Source: Marisa cornuarietis
Lineage: Eukaryota > Mollusca > Gastropoda > Architaenioglossa > Ampullariidae
Reading direction: 5' to 3'
Assembly: GCA_004794655.1 (NCBI GenBank)
Contig: SMMW01000619.1
Span: 434,001 to 498,000, forward strand
DNA length: 64,000 nt
The notes beneath the pieces were generated by a model that searched no databases, was not told the DNA's origin, and saw only the letters and a list, made by a program, of their open reading frames with translations. Each line of letters begins with the position of its first letter. Within the stretch, counting starts at the first letter, position 1. Of this stretch, positions 34,501-44,825 are shown in pieces. Both the position numbers and the translations under genes were made by a program.

Positions 34501-35232
34501 TCTTTTGTATGTTTCCTCTCTGTGCTATCTATAAACGAATTGCTGGATCCAATCTTGGTGTTCATCATCTGTATGTTAGGTTTTGTTAAGTTTTATTAAT
34601 AGTTGTTATCAAGTGTAAGACCAATTGTATTACTACAAAGAAAATACAGTAATCCCTCACCTAACGCGGGGGTTATGTTCCAGAGACCCCTGCAAAAGGT
34701 GAAAATCCAGAAAGTAGCAGTGTTATATTTATTTTATTATTTTTTTGTATTTTAAGGCTTTATAAACCCTTCCTACACTCCTATAAACCTTTCCCACTCT
34801 CTTATTAACCTTTCCCATATTCATAAACACTTCTGCTGATGAAATACCTGTACACAATGTATTTTAATTTAATATTTTTTTAATATGTTTAAATTAACAG
34901 TTTTTTTGTAATGTTTTAAAATTTTTAGGCAAAAATAGTTTAAATCATGAACATCTAAAATTCCTTTATACCGCAAAATCCCATGATATAGCAAAGACTC
35001 TGCAAAACAGAATTAGAAACTTTTTTTCCAAAACCCCACAATACAGTGAAGCCCCAATAAGTGAACCATGATATAGCAAGGGATTACTGTATAGAAATGA
35101 TTTATTTCTGTCACAGGTGAAATTCAAAGGAAAGGTGTTATAACTCCACTGACCCGTGACATTTATCAGTCAGTTCTGTCACGCTTGGCTCAAGAGGGAG
35201 TTAAAGCCAGAGAGAAGATTCAATTATTGTGA
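16080..35232 (+). CDS. AASS: Alpha-aminoadipic semialdehyde synthase (bifunctional lysine-ketoglutarate reductase / saccharopine dehydrogenase), 22 coding exons
   Basis: Mitochondrial enzyme of the saccharopine route of lysine breakdown. The N-terminal half condenses lysine with 2-oxoglutarate (NADPH) to saccharopine; the C-terminal half splits saccharopine to aminoadipate semialdehyde and glutamate (NAD+). The 22 exons join with GT-AG borders and matching phases into 2820 nt, 939 residues plus TGA; human AASS is 926. The start at 16080 is the first Met after an in-frame stop (16056) and opens an Arg/Ser-rich, acid-poor leader of about 35 residues, as expected for mitochondrial import. Recognisable blocks are [14 protein letters not shown] (near residue 45), [41 protein letters not shown] (dinucleotide loop, 234-241), [22 protein letters not shown] (second Rossmann loop, 500-507), [14 protein letters not shown] and [19 protein letters not shown]. 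No frameshift or internal stop was found. The similarity judgement is from memory of the family. Confidence 0.97.
16700..16825 (-). pseudogene. LINE reverse-transcriptase C-terminal remnant in AASS intron 1
   Basis: Minus-strand reading [20 protein letters not shown] resembles the C-terminal tail of many non-LTR pol proteins (GLSWEEA..AADRxxWRxL). It lies in a 182-codon open frame (16610..17158) whose other parts are not recognisable. Assigned by motif memory only. Confidence 0.4.
21870..22140. repeat. Degenerate tandem repeat ending at the exon 8 acceptor
   Basis: Diverged units of about 60-70 bases contain CCCTTCTCCAGTAGCTTTGC, TTATCTGGTAG and finally the genuine CCCTTCTCTGGTAG|CTTTG acceptor. 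The repeat therefore includes copies of the splice site and of the first exon bases. Confidence 0.6.
22239..22500. repeat. Degenerate tandem duplication starting at the end of exon 8
   Basis: The end of exon 8 and its donor (ACATCCCAGAGATG|GTATAT) reappear about 120 bases later as ACATTCCGGAGATGGATTGT, with matching downstream sequence (AGCTTTACACTCATTATC / AGCTTTACACTCATCAGC; CTTTGTTAGTT / CTTGTTAGTT). A third, poorer copy follows. The duplicated donor is lost (GG|AT). Confidence 0.65.
23118..23575. repeat. 35-bp minisatellite in AASS intron 9, about 13 copies
   Basis: Unit contains CTAAGGACTGACATCATTGC followed by ACATATGTATGAACA. Copies alternate irregularly between ATGTATGAAC and ATGTGTGAAC. 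Confidence 0.9.
25430..26732. mobile_element. Unclassified TIR element, copy A, in AASS intron 12
   Basis: About 1.3 kb, clearly related to 60398..61379. Shared blocks in the same order include GTTCCAGG.. GGAAGTTCCCC AAGGAGAA, CCGATCTTGAAATCCACAA and GTGTATTCTCT. The right part has four diverged subrepeats of about 110 bp, each with GAGCCACTTGACAGC..ACC AGAACACCTAC. Possible ends are ATTCTTGCCGGTCTG and CCCTGCTACAT in TA-rich DNA. No transposase reading is present, so it would be non-autonomous. Exact ends are approximate. Confidence 0.6.
29505..29950 (+). mobile_element. CR1/L2-type LINE 3' end in AASS intron 17
   Basis: Reads [20 protein letters not shown] then [12 protein letters not shown], matching the common C-terminus of L2/CR1 reverse-transcriptase proteins (RLWNSLP..IR..DS...FK..LK..LF). 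A 3' untranslated part and a (ATT)n tail at 29932..29950 follow. 5'-truncated. Confidence 0.75.
30405..30635. repeat. TA-rich tandem repeat in AASS intron 18
   Basis: Repeats of CTGTGTGGATGTGTACATAT with GTCTATATATATAT. Produces open frames rich in Tyr/Ile/Cys on both strands which are not genes. Confidence 0.85.
31205..31275 (+). mobile_element. Short LINE remnant in AASS intron 19
   Basis: AAAGACAGTCAAGTCTGTCC and following bases read [12 protein letters not shown], the typical end of L2/CR1 ORF2 (FKSLLKTHLF). Only a few dozen bases are recognisable. Confidence 0.45.
31372..31798. mobile_element. MITE with long terminal inverted repeats in AASS intron 19
   Basis: 427 bp. The left end AGGCCTGTAAGGTTGACGTC and the right end (reverse complement AGGCCTGTAAGGTTTGATGT) match. 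The match resumes further inside (CCCTTAGTTGGGGTAAACAAA against CCCTTACTTGAGGTAAACAAA), giving imperfect TIRs of about 60 bp. No transposase. The target duplication is not clear. Confidence 0.8.
32770..33015. repeat. About 50-bp degenerate tandem repeat in AASS intron 20, 5 copies
   Basis: Unit contains AAGTAACAGTTTAATTGCTC and AAGGAAAGGAAC..GTATTCAAA. Copies are diverged by several bases each. Confidence 0.8.
34058..34250 (+). repeat. Tandem duplication of the AASS exon 21 acceptor and exon head
   Basis: Three copies of CAGATGAA.. ..ACATGATCCT..CACCAG occur at 34063, 34130 and 34211. The last is the true exon 21 start. The middle copy has a complete acceptor (TTGTACAATACAG|GACCAGATGAA) and a donor-like CACCAG|GTATAT, so 34127..34164 is a potential 38-nt micro-exon. 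Its inclusion would throw exon 21 out of frame. Confidence 0.8.
34647..35089. mobile_element. pogo/Tc1-mariner-type MITE in AASS intron 21
   Basis: 443 bp, bounded by TA dinucleotides (34645-34646 and 35090-35091). Ends are CAGTAATCCCT...AGGGATTACTG, the typical terminus of pogo/Tigger-like non-autonomous elements. The inside is AT-rich and non-coding. Confidence 0.85.
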
Positions 35233-35283
35233 GGAAACCATCGTTGATAATATTGTGTGGTTATCAGGTTGTATTCAATATTA

Positions 35284-35289
35284 AATAAA
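35284..35289 (+). terminator. AASS: AASS polyadenylation signal AATAAA
   Basis: A canonical AATAAA lies 52 bases after the AASS stop codon, on the same strand. It is the first such hexamer downstream of the stop and implies a very short 3' untranslated region. The cleavage site itself cannot be seen. Confidence 0.75.
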
Positions 35290-37790
35290 GAAACATCAGG
35301 CTGAATTATAGTTGAGCAAGTTTAATGTCAGCAGTTTTTTTCTGACAACATAAATATATCTGAAGGTGTAGAAAATGTAATAATAACTTTCTTGTGTGAA
35401 GCCTTGCAGCCTTTTTTGCAGAGCACTACGCTACTGCCGTGTGGATCATTTTTATCAGCCACCCTGAAATATATGTGTACACACACTATCAAAACACACA
35501 CACACACACACACACAGTGTTATAATTCAACTAGATGTTTTACAAAGTTTGGAATCTCATGAAACTGTTTCTTACTTGTAGCTCAGATGTTTTTTGTTAT
35601 GTGGCTACATGGGTAATTAAAAGGATTTATATTTTCCTTCATTAATAATGAAATATTGTAACATTGTTGATTTTTCTCCAGGAGGTTAATCTTGCAAACC
35701 TGGTACTTGCAGTTGTGTTGTTTGGCCATATTGTCTTTTTGCCAATACATTACTCAGCAACAATGCTGAATAGATTAACTTTCTGTAATTCTAAACAACC
35801 TAACAACCCTGATGTTGCCATTTTCATCCTCCTGGTTGTTTTGTTTTGTAGACTTTCTGTGTCAGTAGTATGCTCCATCGTACAATGATATTCGACAAGT
35901 TGATACTAGTTTGATTATTCAGTGTGAATTATTCCATCTTAAAGTTATAACAATGGTTCATGCATATAACAATGACGAGCAGCACATGAAAAACCAGACC
36001 CTCTCCTAGGCCAACGTAGATATGCATTTTGGTCTCCATACAGGAAGACAAACTAAATGCAAAGATCTGTATTTCCTGGTTATAGAAGATGCTGAAAATG
36101 ATTTTGTCAGTGTAAGTTTGTGCGCACCACACCATATTCTCAGACACTCGATACATGGGATGCATACAAATTCTCCGAATTTCAGTCCAAGTATTTTCCT
36201 TCAAGTCTTCCAATGTTATTGGATTATTTGCATACACTTTCCCCTTTGCCCCACAGATAAAAAGTAGCAAATGGATAGATCTGGTGATTACAGTGGTTGG
36301 AGACGGGCCATGTTTTGGTGTGCCACAGTGAATTTTCTGACATGAATTTTATTCATTCACCGCTCAAGGGGCATAGGGAAATTGACATTATACATAAACA
36401 GCAGTTCAAAGTCGATCAAGCTCACAAACCATCAACGTTCTTGAGCAAATAGGACATTAAATCATTTAAAAACAAAGCAAAAAGGAAATGTGATAGAGTT
36501 TCCCCTCATGAATTTGTGAAATAACATGAATGTTTGCATACCCTAATCCAAGACGCTTTTAGTCATCTACTTAAGTAAAAACTGTGGTAAATATTTCACA
36601 GTGGAATCTGTATAATGAAGAAAATGCTTTTAAAAATACAACATTTTGTTAATTTTTTATGACTGTGCAAACATAAGAGACATTAATAGCTAGCTTAACA
36701 AAGTATACACCACAGCTAGTATTATACTATACTCAAAGAACTGTGATTAGATCATTCACTGTGATTAAAAAGTCGGTAAGATGTAAGATGATGGTGCTTA
36801 AAGGCAGTGGAATAAACTTTGTAAAGATATGGTTTTAAAATAAAAATGTCTATGAGACTCAAGCAAGCAGTGATCAGATAATACTGTACTTACGCAAATC
36901 CATGTAATACTCTAATACTATTGATTCTTTCAAGTGTGGAATGATTGCTGATACAGAACAAACATAAGCTTGGTCATAATTCTGTGATACTAAATGCACA
37001 TGAGATTTTTTGTATTGTTTTGATCATACACGTTTTGCTTACAAACTTTAAAATTGTAAACATCAGATTTCTGTATATTTAGTAAAAACTGTTTTGTGAC
37101 AAGTGCTGCAAGTTACTGGATGTACAGTTTCATTTACAATTTCGTGTTCACAGTATATGTAATAATTCAACATTAGCCAGCCTGGAGCTAGTGGTGTGAC
37201 CAGCCATGAGCATGACACCTCTTAAGAACAAGAAATATGGCAGCCAGATACTTGACATGTTTTGAATGAGCCACTCATGATGTCAGTGACATACTAGACA
37301 TTCACAAATTACTTTGTCTTATGAATGGTGGTGAAGCACCAAAAAATAGAGGTCTGTTATACAGGACTGATAGACATCGAAGTTATAAATGGTTTATAAA
37401 TGGATTAGGTGCTTGACACACCATCGCACATTATTAGTTCTGACGAACTACTTGACAATGCACAATATACAATTGATGCCATTAAGGTATTTGATAATGC
37501 ACAATATACAATTGATTCTGGTCCAAATTAGTGCTGACTGTTGTGTGAGCACTCCCGTATGATAGTCTGACAGATGAGACAGTAATTTACTTGCTGATAT
37601 ACAGTAGAGCAAGGTGATATTTGGGTACACGGTATTTCCTGCAGAAATATTTTTGTAATTATTAAAATTTTAAATGTTCATTGCCACATTGTCTTACTGC
37701 TATGTCTTGTGAAGTAAATCTGCACAAAGTATATATGACCAGAACCAGCTTTTGTTTGAGTTTTGTCTGCGTGAGTGAATGCGCCTATTT
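35290..37790. other. Intergenic region between AASS and the b561 gene
   Basis: AT-rich, mostly unique. Apart from the transposase remnant at 35985..36335, a (CA)n at 35495..35516 and a doubled TGACAATGCACAATATACAA (37450..37515), nothing is recognised. Confidence 0.5.
35985..36335 (-). pseudogene. C-terminal remnant of a Tc1/mariner-like DDE transposase
   Basis: Minus-strand reading GKVYANNPITLEDLKENTW then TEIRRI..MYRVSENMV resembles the C-terminal part of mariner/IS630-type transposases (KVYxNNPxTLEDLKxNIRxEIRxIP..MxxRVxENF). The catalytic residues would lie further upstream and are not preserved here. Family assignment from motif memory. Confidence 0.6.
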
Positions 37791-37824
37791 TGTATTATTA
37801 GCAACATCTAATCACCAGCCAGTA

Positions 37825-38130
37825 TCAGTCATCAATTTAGGCTCTACAAGTCTTTACAAGTCTCTCATTCCCATTGTGCTGTAGGGCTGCGAGATGTGGA
37901 CCTTTCTCATATAACTGGAGCGACGGATCCAAGCTTTAGAAACAAATTGCTTCAGGATACTCCTTCAGATTTGCTACAGGGAGCAAAAGACAAAACAGCG
38001 TAATCACCTCCTTGAATGGGCTCCCAGGAGCCTGTGCTTGCTACCATCAAGTGGAAAAAGCTGGCATGGTCATCAGTTATGACACCTTGCCAAATGACGG
38101 GCCCTCTATAAGGGTACATCGAAGGCAGCC
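37825..38130 (+). pseudogene. LINE reverse-transcriptase C-terminal remnant
   Basis: Reads LYKSLYKSLIPIVL*GCEMWT, LERRIQALETNCFRILLQIC and ATIKWKKLAW with stops and frameshifts. This follows the order of the common retrotransposon tail (LYKSLV.SILLYGCETWTLL, E.RIQAFE.KCLRKLL.ISY, LLATVKRRKLAWFGHV). Same broad type as the remnant at 57690..60390. Non-functional. Confidence 0.75.
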
Positions 38131-38689
38131 AACGCTGTGGCAATGAAAGTAAAACTGGGCAACGAAAATGAAGGATTGGGCCTGTTGTCCATTGTTAAAA
38201 GGGCTCATGCAGGTGTAAGATGGACCCCACTGGTGGGCTATCACCACTGCTGTGCAGCATTGTGTCTCCCCCAACAAATGGTACCCCCATTACTAGTTAG
38301 GTCTATATAACGGATTAGAAGAAGACTATTTGAGGAAATAGGATCGTATTGCACACACTGACATTCTTCTGACAGCTCATTTTGACTGTGCTTCAAGCTC
38401 AGTAGAACTTTATTAATCCACAAGGGCAAGTAAAGCAAGATTTATAGTTGTTCATGTCCTAGTACCATACAGCTGAATGAATTAAGTTCATCTGCACATG
38501 ATTGAAAACTGTGCAAGGTTTGTGGAGGAGTGCCATGGCACTACTTGTTCACTGACAGCACTGCCATGGCACTACTTGTGCACTGATGGCACTACTTGTG
38601 CACTGACAGCACTGCCATGGCACTACTTGTTCACGTAGTCTGCAAACGGTCTGTTTCCCAAAACATCAAATACCTATAATGTTTATTTT
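38131..38689. other. Spacer with a LINE tail fragment and a small tandem repeat
   Basis: AACTTTATTAATCCACAAGG (38406..38425) resembles the antisense tail of fish/mollusc LINEs. At 38526..38636 GCCATGGCACTACTTGT and GCACTGA alternate in about four copies. No gene. Confidence 0.5.
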
Positions 38690-38925
38690 CTATTTGGCGC
38701 GACTTACTGTTGTCTGCTTGGATTCACGTACCGAGTTTCGACTCCGGGATAAACTCTTTCTTGTTACTTTAGTTGCGAAAACCGTACGTTGAAGAATCTG
38801 TCATTCTTGTTAAATCGTTATTTATTGTTCAGATTGTTATCTTTGCGCAGAACTAGCATCATATCATTCTGCGTCTGCGCGTTTGAGATTGGCTGGGTGG
38901 GTAGGGCGCTGCTGCTGTGCAGGAT
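38690..38925 (+). promoter_or_regulatory. Candidate promoter of the b561 gene
   Basis: This stretch is richer in CpG than its surroundings. It carries a TGCGCAGA motif (38844..38851) and GCGTCTGCGC (38871..38880), both resembling NRF1-type sites, and an inverted CCAAT box ATTGGCT (38888..38894). It sits just before the tentative start exon of the b561 gene. Promoter function is inferred from motifs and position only. Confidence 0.45.
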
Positions 38926-41900
38926 ATGCTGAGGTGTAAAGTAAGTCGATCGGTAGTCGACGCACATTACGCTAACTATGAAGAAAAATATGAAGCGCTT
39001 GAAAGTGACGACTCGACCATACTGTGGCGTGTCGCCAGCCAGAAGGGAGACACCGCCAGCAGTCAGACGAGGGTCTCTTTTTTGTGGGTGTATCTATAGG
39101 CCTAGTTAGTAATCAGACAGAAACTGAAACTGCAAAAGCATCGATCGTTGTTATGCAGGAAACATTTAGCCAAATGTTATCAGCGAAAGGGATATATGAC
39201 TAAAATTATACGATACTCTAAAAAGAGAAGGAAGGTTGGCATAAGAGGAGTATAATACTAATAATATTTATAATATCTGAATAATAATCTTCCAAGGGGG
39301 TAAGATAAGCGAATAATTCAATAGCAAGGGTTAAATATGTGGGGTCAAAGGCCGCCCTCAGTATAATTTCTTGTGCAGATATAAAACAAAGATTTGCCTT
39401 GGTTTCTTAGTTCTAACAATGCCATTAGATACCTGTTAGAGCTTAAAGTCAAAGCACATATAGCTACAGATGTGCGACAGTCAAATCAAATCAAACTTTA
39501 TTGTCTGTTCAAGGAAGCCCAAGACAGAAATTTGTCTTTAGCTCACAAACACATATAACATAGCGGGCAGACATGCACACTCACACAGACATTTAACACA
39601 CGCGCGCACCTACACATTCTCACACATAAATGGGAAGCTTCGCAAGCAGCATGCCAGTAGACCTAGCGGTCCTTGTGCCTTTTATTTAGAATGGTGATGG
39701 CTGCTGGCACAAAGGACTTCTGATAGGCAGTTTTTCACACACGTGGCACTTCGTAGTGCCTGCCTGAGGGCAACAACTTGAAGGAGGGATGGAGAGGGTG
39801 TGTTTGGTGACAACAGTCAGTTAAAGTTTGAAACGCTACATTCTGAAAGTTTAGCATGATGATGGCATGAGATATTAACCTACATGCCATGGGTCAATGG
39901 GCCAAAACATGACAACACAGTAAGACATTTAAAACATAACACATTAAGATTTGTTAAGATTACCAAAGACCTATAAAATATGACGCATCATTAAAATTTG
40001 TGAAGCATGGCATATAACCCAGACATAAAAAACATGCTTGCAGTTCAGCACGGCGGGTCAGGTTGTGGTGCCACTTGCATCTGAACCCACATCTTCATCT
40101 TCGCCACCGGGGCAGGTTATAAATTGCCCATCATCACAACATACTGCAAGTTCTTCGGCAGTGGTTGCTCTGGTGCAGATCATGGCAGCCCATGTAGTAG
40201 CCCTTGTCTTTTGTGCTTACATTATCTACGTAGCAGGACCAGGGTCAAGTAAGTAGCACTGTCTAGCAGACATTACACATTAAGTGATTGTATCATCTCT
40301 GGTCAGTGTCCATGTCTAGCAGACATTACTCATTAGGTGATTGTATCATCACTGGTTATCATCCCTGTCCTGCAGAAGTACAATCTCCATGCTATTTTGT
40401 CATCATCCATGTCCTGTGGAATATGTCACCTTGCTATTTTGCCATCCATTGTCTCACTAACCATGCCTCTCACCACATTTTGTGGCAGAATGGATGTTCC
40501 ATGAAGGTACCCTTAGTTGTAGTTACCCCTGGATCGTATCTTCCCATTGTCACCTTTACCTCTTGCCCAACATTTGTGGTGGACATCTGGTGGTGAGATA
40601 AAAAGGTTCTTTTACAAGTACTGTACATTGCTAGTTGAATGACCATTGTAAAGTGCCTTGAGCCTGCTTTCATTTGTGGGGAGGATACTGTTTAAATGAA
40701 CATTTACAGTAAAGCCTCAGTTTTACGCCAAAAATAAATGTTAAATCAAGGACAACGTTATATCAAGGAAACACTTTTATTTGCTTCAGATTACATCCAA
40801 ACATGGAGAAGGTATGATAGGCACCGCATATCACAATCCTGTCTAAATATATTACGTTGTAAAAGTGGAACAGTTGAACAGCAAAGTTCTTATTGTTGTT
40901 GTACAGTACTTTATTTCCCCGTGGGAATGAACTCATCCAAGGTCTTGTGCGATGCGCCCTTATTTGCAATATAACATTTTCCGGACGTTGGAAGTGTCCG
41001 AACATTTCGCTACCCCCAGTTGTGCCGAAGGAAGTATATTTAATGATTGAAAAGCATCGGGTATGTGGGGCTTTTGCTGGCACCACCAAAAACAAACGTT
41101 TTACTGAGGAAATCGTTAAATCAAGGATTGCAAAATCAAGATTTTATGGTATCATTATTAATTAACTTTGGTTTCTTCGTATTTTTTTGTATTCTCTGTT
41201 TAATATTTATTCTATAGAAACAAATTGTGAGAGAATACATGATAATTAACTAGTTAGTTAATTAGTTGAAACGTTATGTGCTAAATAGTTGTGATGTAGT
41301 GTACAAATTGACATTTTTGTTTCATAGTGTCAGTGCTTAGTATTTTGGACTGTTTTTCAAAAAATATTGTTTATCATTAGTTTAGAGTTTTACAGCTTTA
41401 ATGTGTAGTGACACAAAATAGCATTTATAATGACTGTTAGACTTTGCAGAGGCAAATTAGTCCTGTGCCTGATATCTTGGTGTTCCAGGCTTGTTCTCCT
41501 GGCATCCTACACTCATGGTGCTGGCGTACGTGGCAGCCATGTTTGAAGCAGTGCTGGTGTTCTCACCCAAAAGTTCTCTGGTGCCACAGATGTCACATCA
41601 TGTCAAAGTGACACTTCATTGGTCATTGGCAGTCATGTCAGCATTACTGGCTTTAGCTGGCTTTGCAGTCATCTTTCAGGTGAGACTGTGTTGGTCACAC
41701 ACATAATATACAGTGGCTTTCTAATGAGATTGAACACCAACAGAATCTGAACTAAGAATTAAGTATAGTGTCAAAATTTCTTCAGCAAAAATAAAATGAT
41801 TAAGGTAAGATAAGATTAGATGCAGCTCTATATGGAAGCGCAACAACAAAACAATAATACCTCAACACATTCATATCCGCTCCACCAAATAGACTCTGAT

Positions 41901-43536
41901 ACAATCAGGTCTACATATGATCTACATTCATTCACACACAGTATCGTTCAGAAGTCGTGCGGCTGAAACAGTGAAGGACAGCCTCAGTCTCTTGGTCCAT
42001 CATAAGTCCAGTTCCCTGGTATGTTTCATTACCTTCGCCATCCGTGACGAGTGCTCTAGTGTTGGTTTCTGTAACGTGCTTTTTTTATATGGTGGGGTTG
42101 TTAGCCCTACCACAACCTAATTTACCTCTAGGTAAGGTGTCCACCTTAGTCGCCTCTTACGACATGCCTGGCTGGATGGTAGGGACCCTATTCTTACAAT
42201 GCTCGCTGGGCAAGCATACCCCGGGGTCCCACGGGGCCCATCACTGGTAAACTGTTGTAAAAACAGATAAACAAGAAAAACAGCACACTCTGTGTGGGGG
42301 ATCTATAAATAGCTGACGAAATCTATGAGAAGCAGAGAAAGATCAGCTTCTGGGATACATTTAGATATATTTAATCATAGTTATCCCTTTTTCCTCCTGA
42401 AATAAAGTCTCTAGCAGTTACAGTCTCATTCTCTTGCACACAATGTTTTCCTTGATCCCCTCCGTCAGATCCGGAGCTCCAGTATAAAAATGAACACAAG
42501 ATACAACAGTCTTTCTCCAGCATGAGAAGGAACATAAAACAAATAAACTGAACAGACAAAAATTGTCCATAATATCTAAACATTCATTTAGCTACAGATT
42601 TATATTTCTTATCAAGGTATGCTTACTTGTCATCACGTAACATGAAAAGGAAGCAAATGACAATCTGGATTGAAACAAAAAATTCTAAAGACTCAGACTT
42701 ACCTCATCATATTTTCAAATGATTAGAGTAAGCTTTTCTAACAAGTCTGGTCAGGACTAGAGAAATTTAATCGGGTCAGGCCTTGACAACGATGAGAAAA
42801 ACCATCAGGTCCCTTGACCAAGTCAAGGGTGAGACTCCACAGAATGAAGAACACAAAAGACAGCAATAACACTGACTCTTGGTCTCACCCCCAACCCCCA
42901 CAATGTATACTCTTGGAACCTTCAATGATGCCATTACGTGAACCAGTTTGTGTGAAGTCACGCAAAGCACACTCCCAATGAAGTGACTTCTACAGTTGTT
43001 AGAGACCCATACATACGGAAAGATTTGTACAGTTTTAAGACATGAACATCAACACTGATGTGCAGTTGCAGGGATGGCTGTCAGACTCAGTGGCTGGTAG
43101 GTTAAGAACAGTTCTTTGGAAAGGGGGACATTAAGTGATGTGGTTGTTTGTGTGAACATGTGTGCAGGTCAAAGAGAACAACAATAAGGATCATTTCACC
43201 AGCTGGCATGGCTTGCTGGGGGTGGTCACTGTTGGCTACAGCTGCATGCAGTTACTGGGCGGATCTGCAGTCAAGTATTACCACCTGTCTTCGCGTGTCA
43301 TAAAAATGCGGCTTGGCGATCTAAAAATGACGCATGCTGTGTCAGGGGTTGCAGCTTTTGTGTTGGTGACAGCCACCTTGATGTCAGCGCTGTACTCCAG
43401 CTGGGTGGCACAGCGGGTGCAGGGTATTGCCTGGATGGCCTGTGCTTTAGCAGTTTCCTGGGTGGGGTTGGTTGTAGCCAATCAGGTAGTTGAGGCATAT
43501 GCAGCACGACTACGACCTCGTGGAGCAGGCAAGTAG
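38926..43536 (+). CDS. CYB561D2: Cytochrome b561 domain-containing transmembrane oxidoreductase, CYB561D2-like, 4 exons (first exon tentative)
   Basis: Six-helix di-haem b561 protein; family members move electrons across endomembranes, typically from ascorbate to ferric iron or monodehydroascorbate. Secure exons are 40044..40248, 41489..41679 and 43168..43536 (TAG). Conserved features include GPGSSLFSWHP across the first junction and haem-ligand histidines H79 (WHP), H117 (LHW), H151 (WHG) and H193 (THAVSG), numbered in the long model. Helices are visible at VVALVFCAYIIYVA, LMVLAYVAAMFEAVLVF, WSLAVMSALLALAGFAVIF, LLGVVTVGYSCMQLLGG, HAVSGVAAFVLVTATLMSAL and GIAWMACALAVSWVGLVV. The start is uncertain. 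ATG 38926 gives a five-codon exon ending AAA|GTAAGT at 38940, in the phase exon 40044 needs (259 residues, Ser-rich leader). Otherwise ATG 40182 starts directly at helix 1 (208 residues; human CYB561D2 has 222). Confidence 0.85.
39480..39820 (-). mobile_element. LINE 3' end (minus strand) in the first intron of the b561 gene
   Basis: On the minus strand it reads HPSFKLLPSGRHYEVPRV, a stop, then KTAYQKSFVPAAITILN. This is the usual C-terminus of a LINE pol family (LLPSGRRYRVPR..NRYRNSFIP.AI..LN). It ends in AATAAAGTTTGATTTGATTT. Truncated and with an in-frame stop. Confidence 0.75.
40630..40700 (+). mobile_element. Degenerate LINE/SINE tail
   Basis: ATTGTAAAGTGCCTTGAGCC followed by TACTGTTTAAATGAAC is a decayed version of the L2-type tail seen at 14100..14235. 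Confidence 0.45.
40707..41149. mobile_element. Possible old pogo-like MITE in a b561 gene intron
   Basis: Starts CAGTAAAGCCTCAGTTTTAC after a TA and ends near ..ATCAAGATTTTATGG before a TA. The ends are inverted repeats at only about 14 of 25 positions. An antisense LINE tail (TTTATTTCCCCGTGGGAATG) may be inserted at about 40908. Weak. Confidence 0.3.
42120..42250. mobile_element. SINE-like conserved repeat block
   Basis: The block around GTGTCCACCTTAGTCGCCTC then TTACGACATGCCTGGCTGGA and ATACCCCGGGGTCCC resembles a core I know from dispersed SINE-like repeats in invertebrates, possibly of the Meta-SINE type. The ends are not defined and a tRNA-like head was not identified. Confidence 0.4.
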
Positions 43537-44559
43537 AGGAAGAAACCATTGTACACATGTGATAGACAAGCTGTAGATTTTTAGGTGTAAGCAGAGACAA
43601 GCAGACTACATGTGTGCATAGGGAAACAGAAAGTTTGAGTGTGTGATGCATGCACTGTACCTGAAGACAAAAATTAAAATCCAAGTCAGTGAGAGCTCAT
43701 GTAGAATAGTAAGTCATGGGTGATTGTCATTAATGTCAACGCCAGAATCAAAAGAGACTAGAGTTTACTCCCCTGTCTGCTGACTACACATGGACATCAG
43801 TTATGTCCTAGTTGTTTACTTAGTATGAAGATGAGACCCATGTGAGTGACGAGTGTTACATGAAGGGTCATCACATAGTCTGACAGTAAGTGCGTTTTAT
43901 CTACCTGTTACAGGAAGTCACAGCAGACCCAGCACTGTACTATATTAACTATGTACAGCATGTTTGTACCTTGTCTCTTACTAGAGTTTACCTTCCAATG
44001 TTTCCTGTAGCCATACACTTGCCACCCAGTGCTGTGCAAGAGAATAACTGCTTGTGTCAGCCATAGAGACAAGAGAGTAACATTTAGAGGCCATGGCTCT
44101 CCCATGTTGTGCTGTTACCAGCCTGCCCTTAACTTGTGTGATCATGTTGTCATGTACTTCATGCATGTCAGGATGCAATCATGTCATTGTGAGGTGACTT
44201 GTCAGGGTGTGAATGTGGGGGTCATAACGAGCTTATGTGTCAAACTCTCAGCGTGTGATCAGGAAGGTTGACACGTTACCTAAGTAGTAGTAATGGTAGG
44301 CAGCTTCCTCTAGCGTCAGAAACAAACTGTTTGAGAGCAAGTACGTGTCTCTATGCTTGGTCTGTAATTGCATATTGTCTGTAATTCTGTTTGTGTCTGT
44401 GTGTAAGTAAAAATATCAAGACAGTATGTAGATTGTTTGTGTTTCATATATCTTGTGTGGACAGCAGGCAAGACTGTGTGTGTGTGTGGGGGGGGTAAAA
44501 GTGTTATTACAGACAGACTGAAGGGTTTTATGTTGTTTAGTGCGCAGATAATTGTACTA

Positions 44560-44565
44560 AATAAA
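44560..44565 (+). terminator. Polyadenylation signal AATAAA of the b561 gene
   Basis: AATAAA about 1.0 kb after the b561 stop codon. An ATTAAA variant lies nearer, around 43674, so alternative short and long 3' ends are possible. The 3' untranslated interval 43537..44585 shows no coding signal. Confidence 0.5.
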
Positions 44566-44589
44566 AGTTCGTCCAACAAACTAACAAGA

Positions 44590-44825
44590 TCCTAAAGATG
44601 GCAGTTATACTGACAAATTCTGTAGTAAGAATGCCAGTTATGCTGTTTGTAAGATGCCAGTGACACCAAGTGTGTTGACCCAGCGACACTGATAGATCCT
44701 GCTATGTTGATGCCAGTGACATTGCTACATCCTGCCATTCTAAACATGCCAGTGAAACAAAACTGAAAATCCTGCTGTTCTAGAGATGCCAGTGACACAA
44801 ATTATAAATCTTGCCGTTTTGCAGA
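44590..44825. repeat. Degenerate tandem repeat of about 60 bp, 4 copies
   Basis: GATGCCAGTGACA followed by a variable part and ATCCTGC(T/C)(G/A)T recurs. It begins just past the b561 polyadenylation signal. Confidence 0.6.

Larger units (their letters stand above)
24803..35232 (+). other. AASS: AASS exons 11-22: saccharopine dehydrogenase half
   Basis: Exons: 11, 24803..24924; 12, 25267..25396; 13, 26849..26959; 14, 27364..27472; 15, 28698..28774; 16, 29106..29169; 17, 29285..29452; 18, 30254..30349; 19, 31072..31187; 20, 32186..32274; 21, 34208..34384; 22, 35117..35232. Exon 11 carries the NAD-binding loop GAGYVSKP, exons 12-13 the LLPYSLH strand and [10 protein letters not shown], exon 14 [12 protein letters not shown], exon 15 [19 protein letters not shown], exon 17 [14 protein letters not shown] and exon 21 the terminal conserved block. 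Exons 14 and 17 use GTCAG donors, weaker than the GTAAGT/GTGAGT seen elsewhere. Introns contain transposable elements: a TIR element in intron 12, a LINE end in intron 17, MITEs in introns 19 and 21. Intron 20 holds a 50-bp repeat and a duplicated exon-21 head. Intron 18 holds (TA)n/TCTGTGTGGATGTGTACATA repeats. Confidence 0.93.
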
